Positions 18,385 through 26,830 of a DNA stretch of 64,000 nt are shown here, in pieces. The position numbers and the translations under genes were made by a program. Each line of letters begins with the position of its first letter. Within the stretch, counting starts at the first letter, position 1. The DNA is taken from contig NZ_JBDKWZ010000018.1 of the NCBI RefSeq assembly GCF_039710355.1, positions 83,594 through 147,593 on the forward strand, given 5' to 3'. The DNA is from Rapidithrix thailandica (GTDB lineage: Bacteria > Bacteroidota > Bacteroidia > Cytophagales > Flammeovirgaceae). Below the pieces are notes generated by a model. It was not told the DNA's origin. It searched no databases and was given only the letters and a program-made list of their open reading frames with translations.

Positions 18385-18789
18385 ATGTCCAACAAAATCA
18401 TTATTGTCACTTGTGCTATTATCGAATATGAGGGAAAAGTCTTGGTTGCGCAACGCAGCGAAACCATGGCACACCCACTACAATGGGAGTTTCCGGGAGG
18501 AAAATTGCATACCAGAGAACTTCCTGAAAAATGCATTGTCCGGGAGATTATGGAAGAATTACAACTGTCATTTTCCATTCGTTATCGCTTGCATAGTTGT
18601 GAATACGATTATGGCCATAAACAAATCCGTTTGCTGCCTTTTGTAGGCACTTGTACGCACAAAGAGGTGAAGCTATTGGAGCACAAACGAATCAAATGGT
18701 TAGAAAGAGAAGAGTTACGTCATCTGGATTGGTGTAAGGCTGATATTCCGGTGTTGGAACAATACCTTTCTACAAGGTCAAGTAAATAA
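18385..18789 (+). CDS. mutT: Nudix hydrolase, MutT/CTP pyrophosphatase type
   Basis: A 134-residue Nudix hydrolase. The Nudix box spans about residues 39-61 and matches GX5EX7REUXEEXGU closely (GKLHTRE, then REIMEEL), with WEFPGGK just before it as in MutT and NudG-like proteins. Family members cleave oxidised or modified (d)NTPs to monophosphates and protect DNA. It is divergent from the PHP gene and ends in a strong hairpin terminator. The exact substrate (8-oxo-dGTP or modified dCTP) cannot be decided. Confidence 0.87.
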   Translation: MSNKIIIVTCAIIEYEGKVLVAQRSETMAHPLQWEFPGGKLHTRELPEKCIVREIMEELQLSFSIRYRLHSCEYDYGHKQIRLLPFVGTCTHKEVKLLEHKRIKWLEREELRHLDWCKADIPVLEQYLSTRSSK

Positions 18790-18790
18790 C

Positions 18791-18816
18791 AAAGCAAGCC
18801 CTTACAGGCTTGCTTT
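18791..18816. terminator. Bidirectional terminator between the Nudix and small secreted protein genes
   Basis: AAAGCAAGCC-CTTACA-GGCTTGCTTT is a perfect ten-pair stem placed between two convergent genes. It can serve either strand. Confidence 0.8.
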
Positions 18817-18852
18817 GTGGATAGTTAATCTGACACTAGTTTCTTAAGAAAG

Positions 18853-19206
18853 TTAATCAACAATGTAATAGGCACTTGCTTCTTCTGTAAATAGTAAATT
18901 AGCCGAAGCAGGCAATTCATGATATTCTATTTCTTCTATGATTCCTTGATTATCAACCAAGTAAATTTCTTTTTCGGATGGAAGTTGAGCGGCAATCAGT
19001 TGATCTACATCCGGAGTTTCTTCCTCCATTTCCAATTCTTCCAATAAGCTAAGTTCTTCAGGGCTGAGCGTGGTATATCCTTGTAAAAGGGCCTCTTTGC
19101 TGAATTTATCAGGTCCAGGTTGATTACTGAGTTGCATACCAAATAGCAAACGAGGCAATGACAATAAAATGAAAGTGAAAGCGAATAGTTTAATTACGTT
19201 TTTCAT
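18853..19206 (-). CDS. Small secreted acidic protein of unknown function
   Basis: A 117-residue protein I do not recognise. The first 23 residues form a signal peptide (MKNVIKLFAFTFILLSLPRLLFG). The remainder is strongly acidic, with a Glu-rich stretch LSLLEELEMEEETPD, and has no cysteines or known motif. It is probably periplasmic or exported. The gene stands alone, convergent with the Nudix gene, with a 409-bp upstream region. Confidence 0.65.
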   Translation of the reverse strand: MKNVIKLFAFTFILLSLPRLLFGMQLSNQPGPDKFSKEALLQGYTTLSPEELSLLEELEMEEETPDVDQLIAAQLPSEKEIYLVDNQGIIEEIEYHELPASANLLFTEEASAYYIVD

Positions 19207-19615
19207 GTGTTTTTAAAGCTTATATAAATACTTGTTTTGCTTTAATGCCAAGGTCGTACCATTAGAATTAACTATCTGATAAATAGATATTTATATAATA
19301 AATTTTTCTATATACTATTTGAAAACCTGTACAAATTCGGACAGGGTAGTGCATTTCTGTACAACCGGACAACCGCTTATACGCATAAATTTGGATTTAC
19401 AAACAAATACCTCAGGTGAATGGTTGTAAGTTCGAACTTATCGTGTAATTTTATACTACCCTATCAGTGTGTAAATGCATTGGATAGGTTTTTCCAGGGG
19501 CACCACAAAGGTTGGCAGAGGCTGCCAAGGAAAATAAAAAACACTACCTTATAGAAACATAAAGATTTTTTTCATCAGAAAGGTGGTGAACAACCGGTAA
19601 GTTAAAAATCCAAAC
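19207..19615. other. 409-bp divergent regulatory region with paired direct repeats
   Basis: Holds the promoters of the small secreted gene and the VWA gene. Two similar direct repeats, CTGTACAAATTCGGACAGG at 19327 and CTGTACAACCGGACAACCG at 19357, begin exactly 30 bp apart. That spacing suggests tandem sites for one DNA-binding protein. A perfect hairpin TTGGCAG-AGG-CTGCCAA lies at 19512-19528. No gene was seen. Confidence 0.45.
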
Positions 19616-21715
19616 ATGATTAAAGTTCTCACAGAATATTCTTCCTGGTATTTTTTATTATGCCTAATGGCAGGTTTTCTATATGCTTACCTGCTCTATA
19701 CCAGTAAGGCCCCTTGGAGTAAGCCAGTCAATTACTTCCTGGGCACAGTGCGTTTTATTTTAGTTACTTGTGTTTGTTTTTTACTGTTGGGGCCTTATGT
19801 CAAAACCATAAAAAACTATTTTGAAAAACCGGTTATTACCTTTCTGATCGATGATTCCCAATCCATTGCTTTGGTAAATGATTCTACCCGGTTGCTTCAA
19901 TTACGGGGAGAACTGGAAACGCTGGCCGAAAGCCTGGAAGAAGAGGAATACGAAGTGGATATTCAAACGCTCAATGCCAATCAAAACTTATCCGGGATTC
20001 AAGACATTGGTTTTGGAGGAGCTTCTACCAATATCAGCTCCCGGCTGAAAGACATAGAAGCCCAATACGAAAACCGGAACCTGGGTGGAGTGGTATTGGT
20101 CACCGATGGTATCTACAATCAAGGAATTGCTCCTAATTACCTGCCTTATTTGATGAAAGTATTTGCAGTGGGTATTGGAGATACATTGCCACAGGAAGAT
20201 ATCAACCTCAAAGCCGCTTATGCCAATAAAATTGCCTATCTGGGTAACAAATTTCCTATTGTAGCCGAAATCGGCAATATGGGTTTCGAAAATCAAAAGT
20301 CTGAAGTATTATTAAGAAAAGAGGGAAAAATCATTGAGCGGAAAACGCTTACTTTCACCCGGGAAAACAGTCTTCAGACCATAGAATTCCTCCCTAAATC
20401 CGAAAAAGAAGGACTTCAACATTATGTGGTGGAAGTACTGCCTCTTGAAGGAGAGTTTACCAAGAAAAACAATATTAAAAATGTGTATATAGATATCATT
20501 GACAGCAAGGAGAAAATCTTAATGGTTGCCTTGAGCCCCCACCCTGATATCAAAGCACTGCGTAGCGCGGTAGAAAAAAATGAAAACTATGAGTTTATCG
20601 TTCATATTCCGGGAATGGACGGGACTCGAAATGCCGAACCTGTGAATCTGGATGAAAAATACGACTTGGTGATATTTCATCAAATCCCCAATGTACAACG
20701 GGTAGGGCAGAACCTGATCCAACATTTTCAAGAGCAGAAAACCGCCATGTGGTTTATTTTGGGGAATCAATCCAATCTTTCTGCTTTCAATACGATCAGC
20801 GAAGCTGTGCAGGTACATGCCAATGGAAGGCAATTTGATAAAGTAACACCTTCCTACAACAATGTCTTCAGCAAGTTTACCATGGACAACGATAAGCGAC
20901 TGGTCATCAGCAAATACCCTCCGGTCACGGTTCCATTTGGCAACTTCGACCTGACAGGCACTTCGGAAGTGGTCATGTTTCAAAAAATAGGAAATATTAC
21001 TACAGACAAACCTTTACTGGTACTGAATGAACATAACGGGTTCAAAAGTGCAGTCACGTTGGGAGAGGGAATCTGGCAATGGCGTTTGCACGAATATTCG
21101 GTTAATGACAATACCAATGCCTTCGATGAAATCATCAATAAAACCGTACAATACCTCTCCACCAAAGAAGACAAGCGCAGATTCCGGGTATATCCTATTT
21201 CAAATGAATTTTTTGATACGGAAAGTGTGATCTTTGAAACAGAGGTGTACAACGAAATTTACGAACGGATATACGGCCAAAAAATAGATTTACAAATTAC
21301 GAATGAGGCCAACGAAACCAGCAGTTATACTTATACCAACAGTGGACCGGGTTTTCAATACAAAGTTAACGGACTGTCGCAAGGGGTGTATCGTTACCAA
21401 GCGACTACTCAACTTAACGGGAAAACGGAAGTGAGTGCGGGAGAATTTACAGTGCGAGAATTGGAAATCGAAGCCATCAACACTACCGCTGATTTTAACT
21501 TGTTGCGTAATCTGGCGGCTCATACCAACGGACAATTTTATCAGGCCAACGAGTTAAAACAATTGCAAACTGACCTGACACAAAATAAATTAAAAGACCT
21601 CATCCATAGCCAGGAAGAGTACGAAGATCTTAGCAATTTAAAATGGCTTTTGATAGCCTTGGCTTTACTAGCTTCTTTCGAATGGTTTTTACGGAAATTT
21701 AAGGGAGGATATTAA
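19616..21715 (+). CDS. Membrane-anchored VWA-domain protein
   Basis: A 699-residue protein with two N-terminal membrane helices (about residues 11-29 and 40-62), a large extracytoplasmic part and a C-terminal helix near residue 675, ending FKGGY. A von Willebrand A-like domain follows the second helix. The metal-site motif DxSxS is Asp79-Ser81-Ser83, with a later STNIS threonine and VTDG, so the metal site looks complete. This layout is common in Bacteroidota, where it is annotated only as a VWA or BatA-like protein. It probably mediates protein contacts at the cell envelope. It is convergent with the anti-sigma gene and appears to be a single gene. Confidence 0.8.
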   Translation: MIKVLTEYSSWYFLLCLMAGFLYAYLLYTSKAPWSKPVNYFLGTVRFILVTCVCFLLLGPYVKTIKNYFEKPVITFLIDDSQSIALVNDSTRLLQLRGELETLAESLEEEEYEVDIQTLNANQNLSGIQDIGFGGASTNISSRLKDIEAQYENRNLGGVVLVTDGIYNQGIAPNYLPYLMKVFAVGIGDTLPQEDINLKAAYANKIAYLGNKFPIVAEIGNMGFENQKSEVLLRKEGKIIERKTLTFTRENSLQTIEFLPKSEKEGLQHYVVEVLPLEGEFTKKNNIKNVYIDIIDSKEKILMVALSPHPDIKALRSAVEKNENYEFIVHIPGMDGTRNAEPVNLDEKYDLVIFHQIPNVQRVGQNLIQHFQEQKTAMWFILGNQSNLSAFNTISEAVQVHANGRQFDKVTPSYNNVFSKFTMDNDKRLVISKYPPVTVPFGNFDLTGTSEVVMFQKIGNITTDKPLLVLNEHNGFKSAVTLGEGIWQWRLHEYSVNDNTNAFDEIINKTVQYLSTKEDKRRFRVYPISNEFFDTESVIFETEVYNEIYERIYGQKIDLQITNEANETSSYTYTNSGPGFQYKVNGLSQGVYRYQATTQLNGKTEVSAGEFTVRELEIEAINTTADFNLLRNLAAHTNGQFYQANELKQLQTDLTQNKLKDLIHSQEEYEDLSNLKWLLIALALLASFEWFLRKFKGGY

Positions 21716-21754
21716 TTAAATTAATGGAGGGGTTGGGAAAAGCAGTAAGGCATA

Positions 21755-22564
21755 TCAGCCTTCGGTATTTCCAATTGCTTGCATTGTATGTAAAGAAGGA
21801 GTTGCACTGCCCCCTTTCGGCTCTATGGTAATGGCAAAAGCAGAAGCATTTCCTACAGACTTCATTTTCAATAATGTACTGATCGCCAAATCAAATACAC
21901 CGGCGTCCACAGGTTTGCCCTCGATGATCGCCCAAAGCTGATATTGATTGTCTTCAGAGAGTTTTTGCAGCTTTAATACATTCAGGTATACCTCTTGAGA
22001 AGAGGGGTTCCAATAGACTTGTACTTCGCTCTCCGGTGATTGCCCGGTTCCTTGGAGACGCACACGGTGAAAAGCCGGATTATTCACCACCTTCAAGTCC
22101 GATTCAATTTGTGCCAATCGCTGTTGAACTTGATTGTATTCCGAAGCGATTTCTTGGTTTTGCGCCAAAAGACCCTTCAATTTGTCTTCCGTACTCTTCC
22201 ATTTATTCCAAAAAACTCCGGCCAAGATGGAAGCCACTAACGCAATGCTGACAGAAGCCGCCAATGCTAATCGAAACGCATTTCCTATAGTTTGGCTACG
22301 CACTTTTTTATGCGACCATTTGACGGGAGTATAAGGTTCGTTTTGTTCTAAATGGCTTAAGATTTTATCTTTTACATGAGCACCGGGAGTAATGGCGGTT
22401 TGGAAAGCCAGTTCTTCAAAAGCACTTTCGATTTTATTTAATTCCTCCCGGATCTCCGGATACGCCTGGGTCAATTGCAGTACTTCCATGCGTTCTTTTT
22501 CAGAAAGCTGATCCAGCACATAGGCTTCTAATATTCCGGACGCTATGTAATCTTTTATATTCAA
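21755..22564 (-). CDS. Anti-sigma factor, RskA type
   Basis: A 269-residue single-pass membrane protein. The cytoplasmic N-terminus (DYIASGILEAYVLDQLSEKE) is the sigma-binding region, a hydrophobic helix spans about residues 97-118, and the outer domain (about residues 165-269, with YQLWAI and AFAITIEPKGG) is the anti-sigma-K domain. No zinc-binding HX3CX2C is present. It would hold the adjacent ECF sigma factor at the membrane until a signal triggers release. The start overlaps the sigma gene stop by 4 bp, indicating translational coupling. Confidence 0.9.
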   Translation of the reverse strand: MNIKDYIASGILEAYVLDQLSEKERMEVLQLTQAYPEIREELNKIESAFEELAFQTAITPGAHVKDKILSHLEQNEPYTPVKWSHKKVRSQTIGNAFRLALAASVSIALVASILAGVFWNKWKSTEDKLKGLLAQNQEIASEYNQVQQRLAQIESDLKVVNNPAFHRVRLQGTGQSPESEVQVYWNPSSQEVYLNVLKLQKLSEDNQYQLWAIIEGKPVDAGVFDLAISTLLKMKSVGNASAFAITIEPKGGSATPSLHTMQAIGNTEG

Positions 22565-23118
22565 GAGATTCCTAATACGTTTCGAAGATTCTTTATAGCC
22601 ATTCTCAAGCGGGTTTTTACCGTACCCAGAGGAATTTGTTTTTCTTTGGAAAGTTCCGATTGTGTATACCCTTTAAAATATACATACTCCAATACTGTTC
22701 TTTCTTCTTCCCTCAATTTGTCGAGTTGTTCTTTGATTCCTATGCTGTCTATGGATTGATGCACTTGGCTTTTATGTTCATAAGAATATACGTTATTTTC
22801 CATTTCATCAGTTTTCCGCTCGTTCCGAAGCTCTTTAGAACGCACTTTATCAATGGCCAAATTTCTGCTTACATTCAGCATCCAGGTAAACAGCCGCCCT
22901 TTTTGCGAATCATACGTATCTATTTTATTCCAAATTTTCAAAAATACATCTTGCAGTACTTCTTCTGCGATATCTTGCTTTTGCACAATCCGCAAAATAA
23001 CCCCGTATAATGCCCCGGAATAATGATCATATAAATAATTGAAGGCTGCTTTGTTCCTGGCTTGTAGCAAAGCAACTAATTCAGGAGGGGCAATATGTCC
23101 TTCAAATTTGTCTGACAT
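22561..23118 (-). CDS. ECF RNA polymerase sigma factor, SigK type
   Basis: A 185-residue sigma-70 family factor of the extracytoplasmic-function class. Region 2 has YDHYSGALYGVILRI, EEVLQDVFLKIWN and FTWMLNVSRNLAIDKVRS. Region 4 has LDKLREEERTVLEYVYFKGYTQSEL and IPLGTVKTRLRMAIKNLR. It should direct transcription of a stress or envelope regulon under control of the overlapping anti-sigma gene. A copy of the 113-bp repeat ends only 24 bp before its start codon, so its promoter probably lies within or at the edge of that repeat. Confidence 0.95.
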   Translation of the reverse strand: MSDKFEGHIAPPELVALLQARNKAAFNYLYDHYSGALYGVILRIVQKQDIAEEVLQDVFLKIWNKIDTYDSQKGRLFTWMLNVSRNLAIDKVRSKELRNERKTDEMENNVYSYEHKSQVHQSIDSIGIKEQLDKLREEERTVLEYVYFKGYTQSELSKEKQIPLGTVKTRLRMAIKNLRNVLGIS

Positions 23119-23142
23119 ATTTTAACTACAAAATCTCATATC

Positions 23143-23255
23143 GAAGTGAATTAACCTTTTTCTTTTTCCTAAAAACTGTTTCAAAAACGCCTCCCCCGTG
23201 TTACTTTTTTCAACAATAGCTTTGGCTATTCTCTTCAAAAAGTGCCTTGATGAGC
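23143..23255 (-). repeat. Copy 2 of the 113-bp dispersed repeat
   Basis: Reverse-complement match to 1-113 with six mismatches. It covers the 3' part of a 31-codon mini-ORF plus its downstream sequence, and ends 24 bp before the ECF sigma start. The two copies face each other across about 23 kb. Confidence 0.85.
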
Positions 23256-23305
23256 CGATTTTGATTCCATCTTCGGTCAAAAACGATACGTGTAAACCAC
23301 TTCAT
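23210..23305 (-). CDS. Possible 31-residue peptide inside the repeat
   Basis: A short frame reading MKWFTRIVFDRRWNQN, then RLIKALFEENSQSYC and a TGA stop. The last 14 residues are also encoded at 2-46, with one Ala/Val change and TAA in place of TGA. The peptide is basic at its start and ends in cysteine. I recognise no family. It may be a real multicopy small peptide, a remnant of a mobile element, or a chance frame in a repeated sequence. The rest of the patatin-sigma gap (23306-23449) contains only an imperfect GGCAAG...CTTGCC hairpin near 23400-23430. Confidence 0.25.
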   Translation of the reverse strand: MKWFTRIVFDRRWNQNRLIKALFEENSQSYC

Positions 23306-23449
23306 CGAGAAAATTTATGGAAGCCAATACATACATGACTTAAAAAAAATAGACCTTATCTGAGCATATTTTTTAAAATAACATAAAGCATTTGAGAAAG
23401 GCAAGCACGAATTTGCCCAACCCTTGCCGGTCCGGGACTTGTAGCGGAT

Positions 23450-24274
23450 CTATTTATGCAAAATTTCAGGATTTTCTTCAATCAATTTCACCCCTTCCCG
23501 ATACCCTTGTTCATACAAGCGATCTGCCTGCGAAAAGTCCAAAAGCGAACAAGGAGAAGAAAGATATGGATCAATCAAGTATTTGCACTTGTGTAGTGCA
23601 TTTTGAACTTGCTGGCCGGGAGTCATTGAAAAAATTTTTGAATACAATGACTGGAAAGAATGTTGCACAAGCTTTTCACTACTATGATTTACATTAATAC
23701 CGATCACCATTTTACAAGAGTGTTCCAATGGTTGTATGGGAAAGGCATTTAATAAACTTCCATCCAGATAATGTTTCCCTCTCAATACGACAGGGGTGTA
23801 CAACAAAGGAAATGAACAGGAAGCACTTACCGCTTCAAATAGTTTTCCTTTCTGTAATATTTCCGCACTTTGCGACTCCAAACAGGTAACCCCCACATAC
23901 AGTTTCTTTTTTAAGACCTGAAAGTCATTTTCGGAAAGTACCGACCTAAGTACCTGCCCCGGAACGCCAAAAGGCTGAACAATTTCCGAAGATCTGATTT
24001 TTTTCGGAAAAATCCCATTCAACTTTTCCAGCATCTCGGAAGCACTTAATCCAGCGGCATAAAGAGCCCCGATCAATGCTCCCAAATTTGAGCCTGCTAC
24101 GGCTTGGGCTTGTAAGTTATGTTCTTCCAGAGCCTTTAAAACCCCTATTTGTAAAAAACACCGGGCACCTCCCCCGCTCAAAACCAGACCCAATGAGTAT
24201 TTTTTGTATGAGCCGGTTTCCGTTTGATGTTCGTAATCGCTAACCCTACGGGCTTGACATTGTGTTTCTCCCAT
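23450..24274 (-). CDS. Patatin-like phospholipase homologue with altered active site
   Basis: A 274-residue protein of the patatin/RssA-like family. LVLSGGGAR at residues 31-38 is the glycine-rich oxyanion loop, but the usual following Gly is Cys39. The nucleophile elbow, normally GxSxG, reads Gly61-Ser62-Asn63-Leu64-Gly65, so an Asn occupies the catalytic serine position. The dyad Asp is present as Asp171 in YLDGS. The surrounding ALIGALYAAG is typical. If the sequence is right the protein is probably not an ordinary serine lipase and may have a binding role. The gene is single and the 5' end is AT-rich; a start a few codons later is possible. Confidence 0.8.
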   Translation of the reverse strand: MGETQCQARRVSDYEHQTETGSYKKYSLGLVLSGGGARCFLQIGVLKALEEHNLQAQAVAGSNLGALIGALYAAGLSASEMLEKLNGIFPKKIRSSEIVQPFGVPGQVLRSVLSENDFQVLKKKLYVGVTCLESQSAEILQKGKLFEAVSASCSFPLLYTPVVLRGKHYLDGSLLNAFPIQPLEHSCKMVIGINVNHSSEKLVQHSFQSLYSKIFSMTPGQQVQNALHKCKYLIDPYLSSPCSLLDFSQADRLYEQGYREGVKLIEENPEILHK

Positions 24275-24481
24275 GCCTTTGTCTTAGATTTGTATACAAA
24301 AAATATCCGGGCGAAGGATATACCTTGAAAGTACTAAATATCTAGGAAAATAACACTATGTCCGGGGTAGAGGCAGGTGGTATCAAGGGTACAGCAACAG
24401 AAAGGAAATGTACTCTATTATTCATATTGTAAAAAGACAGATCACAGGGTTGTTTATTGAATCAAAAAGCAAATACACACA

Positions 24482-25012
24482 ATGCTTATGAAGCTACGTA
24501 ATGAACTACTAAAAGAGCATTCCAAGGCACATAGCCAATCTTTAGCCACTTTTATCGGCAACGATACAATGCTATTTGCCGAACTGATTGAGGTGTTCCT
24601 GTGCGATGAATACCGGGTAACGCAAAGGGCATCTCACGTACTCAGTGAATGTGCGGACCGACATCCTCAATTAATCGCTCCTTACCTGAAAAAGCTACTT
24701 TTGAATTTGCAAAATCCGGTACACAATGCTGTCAAAAGAAATACTTTCCGGGTTTTACAAGATTTTGATTTACCGGATGATGAGGAAATATTAAGTTTGG
24801 CCGCAGAAGTAGGTTTTGCTACCTTACAGTCCAACAAAGAGGCCGTAGCCACCAAAGCTTTTGCGATGACAGTACTGGGCAATGTTTGCAAAAAAGTCCC
24901 GGAATTAACCCAGGAATTGAAAATCATCATTGAAGATCAAATGCCTTATGGTTCTCCGGGTTTTGTGGCAAGGGGTAAAAAAGTACTCAAGACATTGCAA
25001 AACATCACTTAA
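24482..25012 (+). CDS. HEAT-repeat-like protein of unknown function
   Basis: A 176-residue, nearly all-helical protein. The pattern of paired amphipathic helices (RVTQRASHVLSECADRHP, KRNTFRVLQDFDLPDD, ATKAFAMTVLGNVCKKVP) resembles HEAT/armadillo repeats, which bind proteins or nucleic acid. No signal peptide or catalytic motif. It resembles short conserved hypothetical proteins of Bacteroidota that I cannot name. It is probably cytoplasmic and transcribed alone. Confidence 0.7.
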   Translation: MLMKLRNELLKEHSKAHSQSLATFIGNDTMLFAELIEVFLCDEYRVTQRASHVLSECADRHPQLIAPYLKKLLLNLQNPVHNAVKRNTFRVLQDFDLPDDEEILSLAAEVGFATLQSNKEAVATKAFAMTVLGNVCKKVPELTQELKIIIEDQMPYGSPGFVARGKKVLKTLQNIT

Positions 25013-25094
25013 ATCCCCCTTTGACAAATAGCAAGATCAGCTTTTTTTATTGTGATAAAAACATGAGTTCAGCTTCAGCCAAAATATAAACAGT

Positions 25095-25658
25095 ATGCGA
25101 ATTTATTTTTTCATTTCAGCAATGGCGGTATTGTTGTGGAATTGCACGGATTATACCAATTCCTCAATCACCCAACGAAAGGCCAATTACCCCAGCAAGA
25201 AATATACACATGTTGCATTGGATACATCCCAATTGGCTTATCAGGAAAAAGTGTATGTGCCCGCCTATTCGGATATCTACAATTTCAGTGGAGAAAAAAC
25301 GATCTACCTCACCATTACTCTAAGTGTGCGCAATACCAGCTTCAAGGACAGCTTGTTTGTCAATGATATCAAATACTATGGATCGGATGGGAAAATCTTA
25401 AGGCATTACCTGGATTCTTCCCTGGTACTCCACCCCATGGAATCCGTAGAATTTGTCATTGAGCACAACGAAACTCAAGGAGGAGCCGGAGCAAACTTTG
25501 TAGTGGATTGGGGAACGCATCAACCCCAACTCAACCACCCTGTCATTCAAGCGGTCATGATCAGCACCATTTCCCAACAGGGCATTTCATTTGTCACTCA
25601 TGGGGTTGTGATTGAGAAAAACCATAAAATAAAAGAAGAAAAAGCCTCATTGGAATGA
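25095..25658 (+). CDS. DUF3124 lipoprotein
   Basis: A 187-residue protein with a short lipoprotein signal (residues 1-17, lipobox LLWNC) and a DUF3124 domain over most of the remainder. The marks are VYVPAYSDIYNF, LTITLSVRNTS, YYGSDGKILRHYL, and the GGAGANFVVDW block. Function of the family is unknown; members are small exported proteins found in several phyla. Its stop overlaps the start of the next gene (ATGA), so the two are translated together. Confidence 0.85.
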   Translation: MRIYFFISAMAVLLWNCTDYTNSSITQRKANYPSKKYTHVALDTSQLAYQEKVYVPAYSDIYNFSGEKTIYLTITLSVRNTSFKDSLFVNDIKYYGSDGKILRHYLDSSLVLHPMESVEFVIEHNETQGGAGANFVVDWGTHQPQLNHPVIQAVMISTISQQGISFVTHGVVIEKNHKIKEEKASLE

Positions 25659-26803
25659 GACAATTGATCAAACGCAATTTTTTTTACCTCTTATCAGCCG
25701 GAATCGGCCTATCATTACTAGGTTATTCCAATTGGAAGGGCTTAGGACTGACCTTTGACTCATTGGTATATTTGGAGGGGGGACAATATATTTTAAACCA
25801 TGGCACTTCGGGATGGTTTTCGCAACTGGTTTTTCAGGAAAAGCCGCCTTTATTTCCCCTATTAATCGCACTTTTTCAAAAGGATCTGCGGCTTCTCAAC
25901 CTTTTCCAGTTTTGTATGTACCTGTTTGTTTTAAATTGGGCATACCATTTTACCCAGTATTTTCTTCAAAAACCTTTTTGGCAATACCTCTGTTTTTTCC
26001 ATTTGGCTATCTCTACGACTTTTTTACAGTTTCATAAATTTTTGTTCACAGAACCCTTATTCATCGTCTTACTGTACGGCTATTTATGGGTTTCCATTCA
26101 CATCCTAGAGTCCCCCTTACAAAAGCGCTTTCCCCTATACACATATGTTTTAACAGGTATGATTTTAGGGATTTTATTGGTAAGCTTACGTCATATAGGC
26201 ATCCTTATTACCCTAAGCAGTTCGTTATTTTTACTCTGGCACCAAAGGAAAAAACCTATTGTCTGGTGGATTACCGGAGGCTACCTATTCGTACCTTTAT
26301 TATTTTTCACTACCTGGCAATACCTGATATGGGCAATTGGGCTGAAAGCTAATGCTGCGGTGTTCTTACAAGATTTAGATATCGGGTTTAATCTCAAAGT
26401 ATACAGTCAGGCTATATATACTTGGTTTCTACCTACATTACCCTTCGACTGGTTAAATTACTTAGGTTTTATACTTTGTTTTGGAATAATCTGCTGGACA
26501 CTCCGTCAAGTGCTCGCTTCTTCAGGCCCTTCTTTATACAAAAAGTACTTCCTGTTTTTATTCACTTGTTACTTTATCCCAATGAGTTTGAAAGGAGATT
26601 TGTTAGAGCCGGATGGAGAGCGGTATTTAGGAATTTTTGTTTTACCCTTTTGGCTTGTTTTCTTCTCAGAAGTTGAAAAGCTATCGGCCAAACATAAAAC
26701 CTGGAAATGGGCCGGGATAACGCTTATGTTAGTCTGGAGCATTTATCCTCTGGCCCGTACGTTGAAAAATAGTATGCTATGGCATGATAAAATAGGTTGG
26801 TAA
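25655..26803 (+). CDS. Polytopic membrane protein, GT-C glycosyltransferase-like
   Basis: A 382-residue integral membrane protein with about ten hydrophobic segments. Just after the first helix, TFDSLVYLEGGQYIL followed by EKPPLFPLL resembles the first outer loop of GT-C enzymes (ArnT/PMT and related families), where an acidic residue is catalytic and a proline-rich turn follows. Such enzymes move sugars from polyprenyl carriers. The protein is shorter than ArnT and the similarity is limited, so this is a tentative call. It overlaps the DUF3124 gene by 4 bp and converges on thiH with a 27-bp gap. Confidence 0.6.
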   Translation: MRQLIKRNFFYLLSAGIGLSLLGYSNWKGLGLTFDSLVYLEGGQYILNHGTSGWFSQLVFQEKPPLFPLLIALFQKDLRLLNLFQFCMYLFVLNWAYHFTQYFLQKPFWQYLCFFHLAISTTFLQFHKFLFTEPLFIVLLYGYLWVSIHILESPLQKRFPLYTYVLTGMILGILLVSLRHIGILITLSSSLFLLWHQRKKPIVWWITGGYLFVPLLFFTTWQYLIWAIGLKANAAVFLQDLDIGFNLKVYSQAIYTWFLPTLPFDWLNYLGFILCFGIICWTLRQVLASSGPSLYKKYFLFLFTCYFIPMSLKGDLLEPDGERYLGIFVLPFWLVFFSEVEKLSAKHKTWKWAGITLMLVWSIYPLARTLKNSMLWHDKIGW

Positions 26804-26830
26804 CCTGAGCAAGCACTCCTTGGTTATTTA

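Noticed and set aside
18199..18474. N-terminal extension of the PHP protein
   Set aside because: It overlaps the divergent Nudix gene and has no PHP similarity; the start at 18198 gives the normal HisJ length.
23392..23697. 101-codon plus-strand frame over the 3' end of the patatin-like gene
   Set aside because: Opposite-strand shadow of a clearly conserved gene; no domain.
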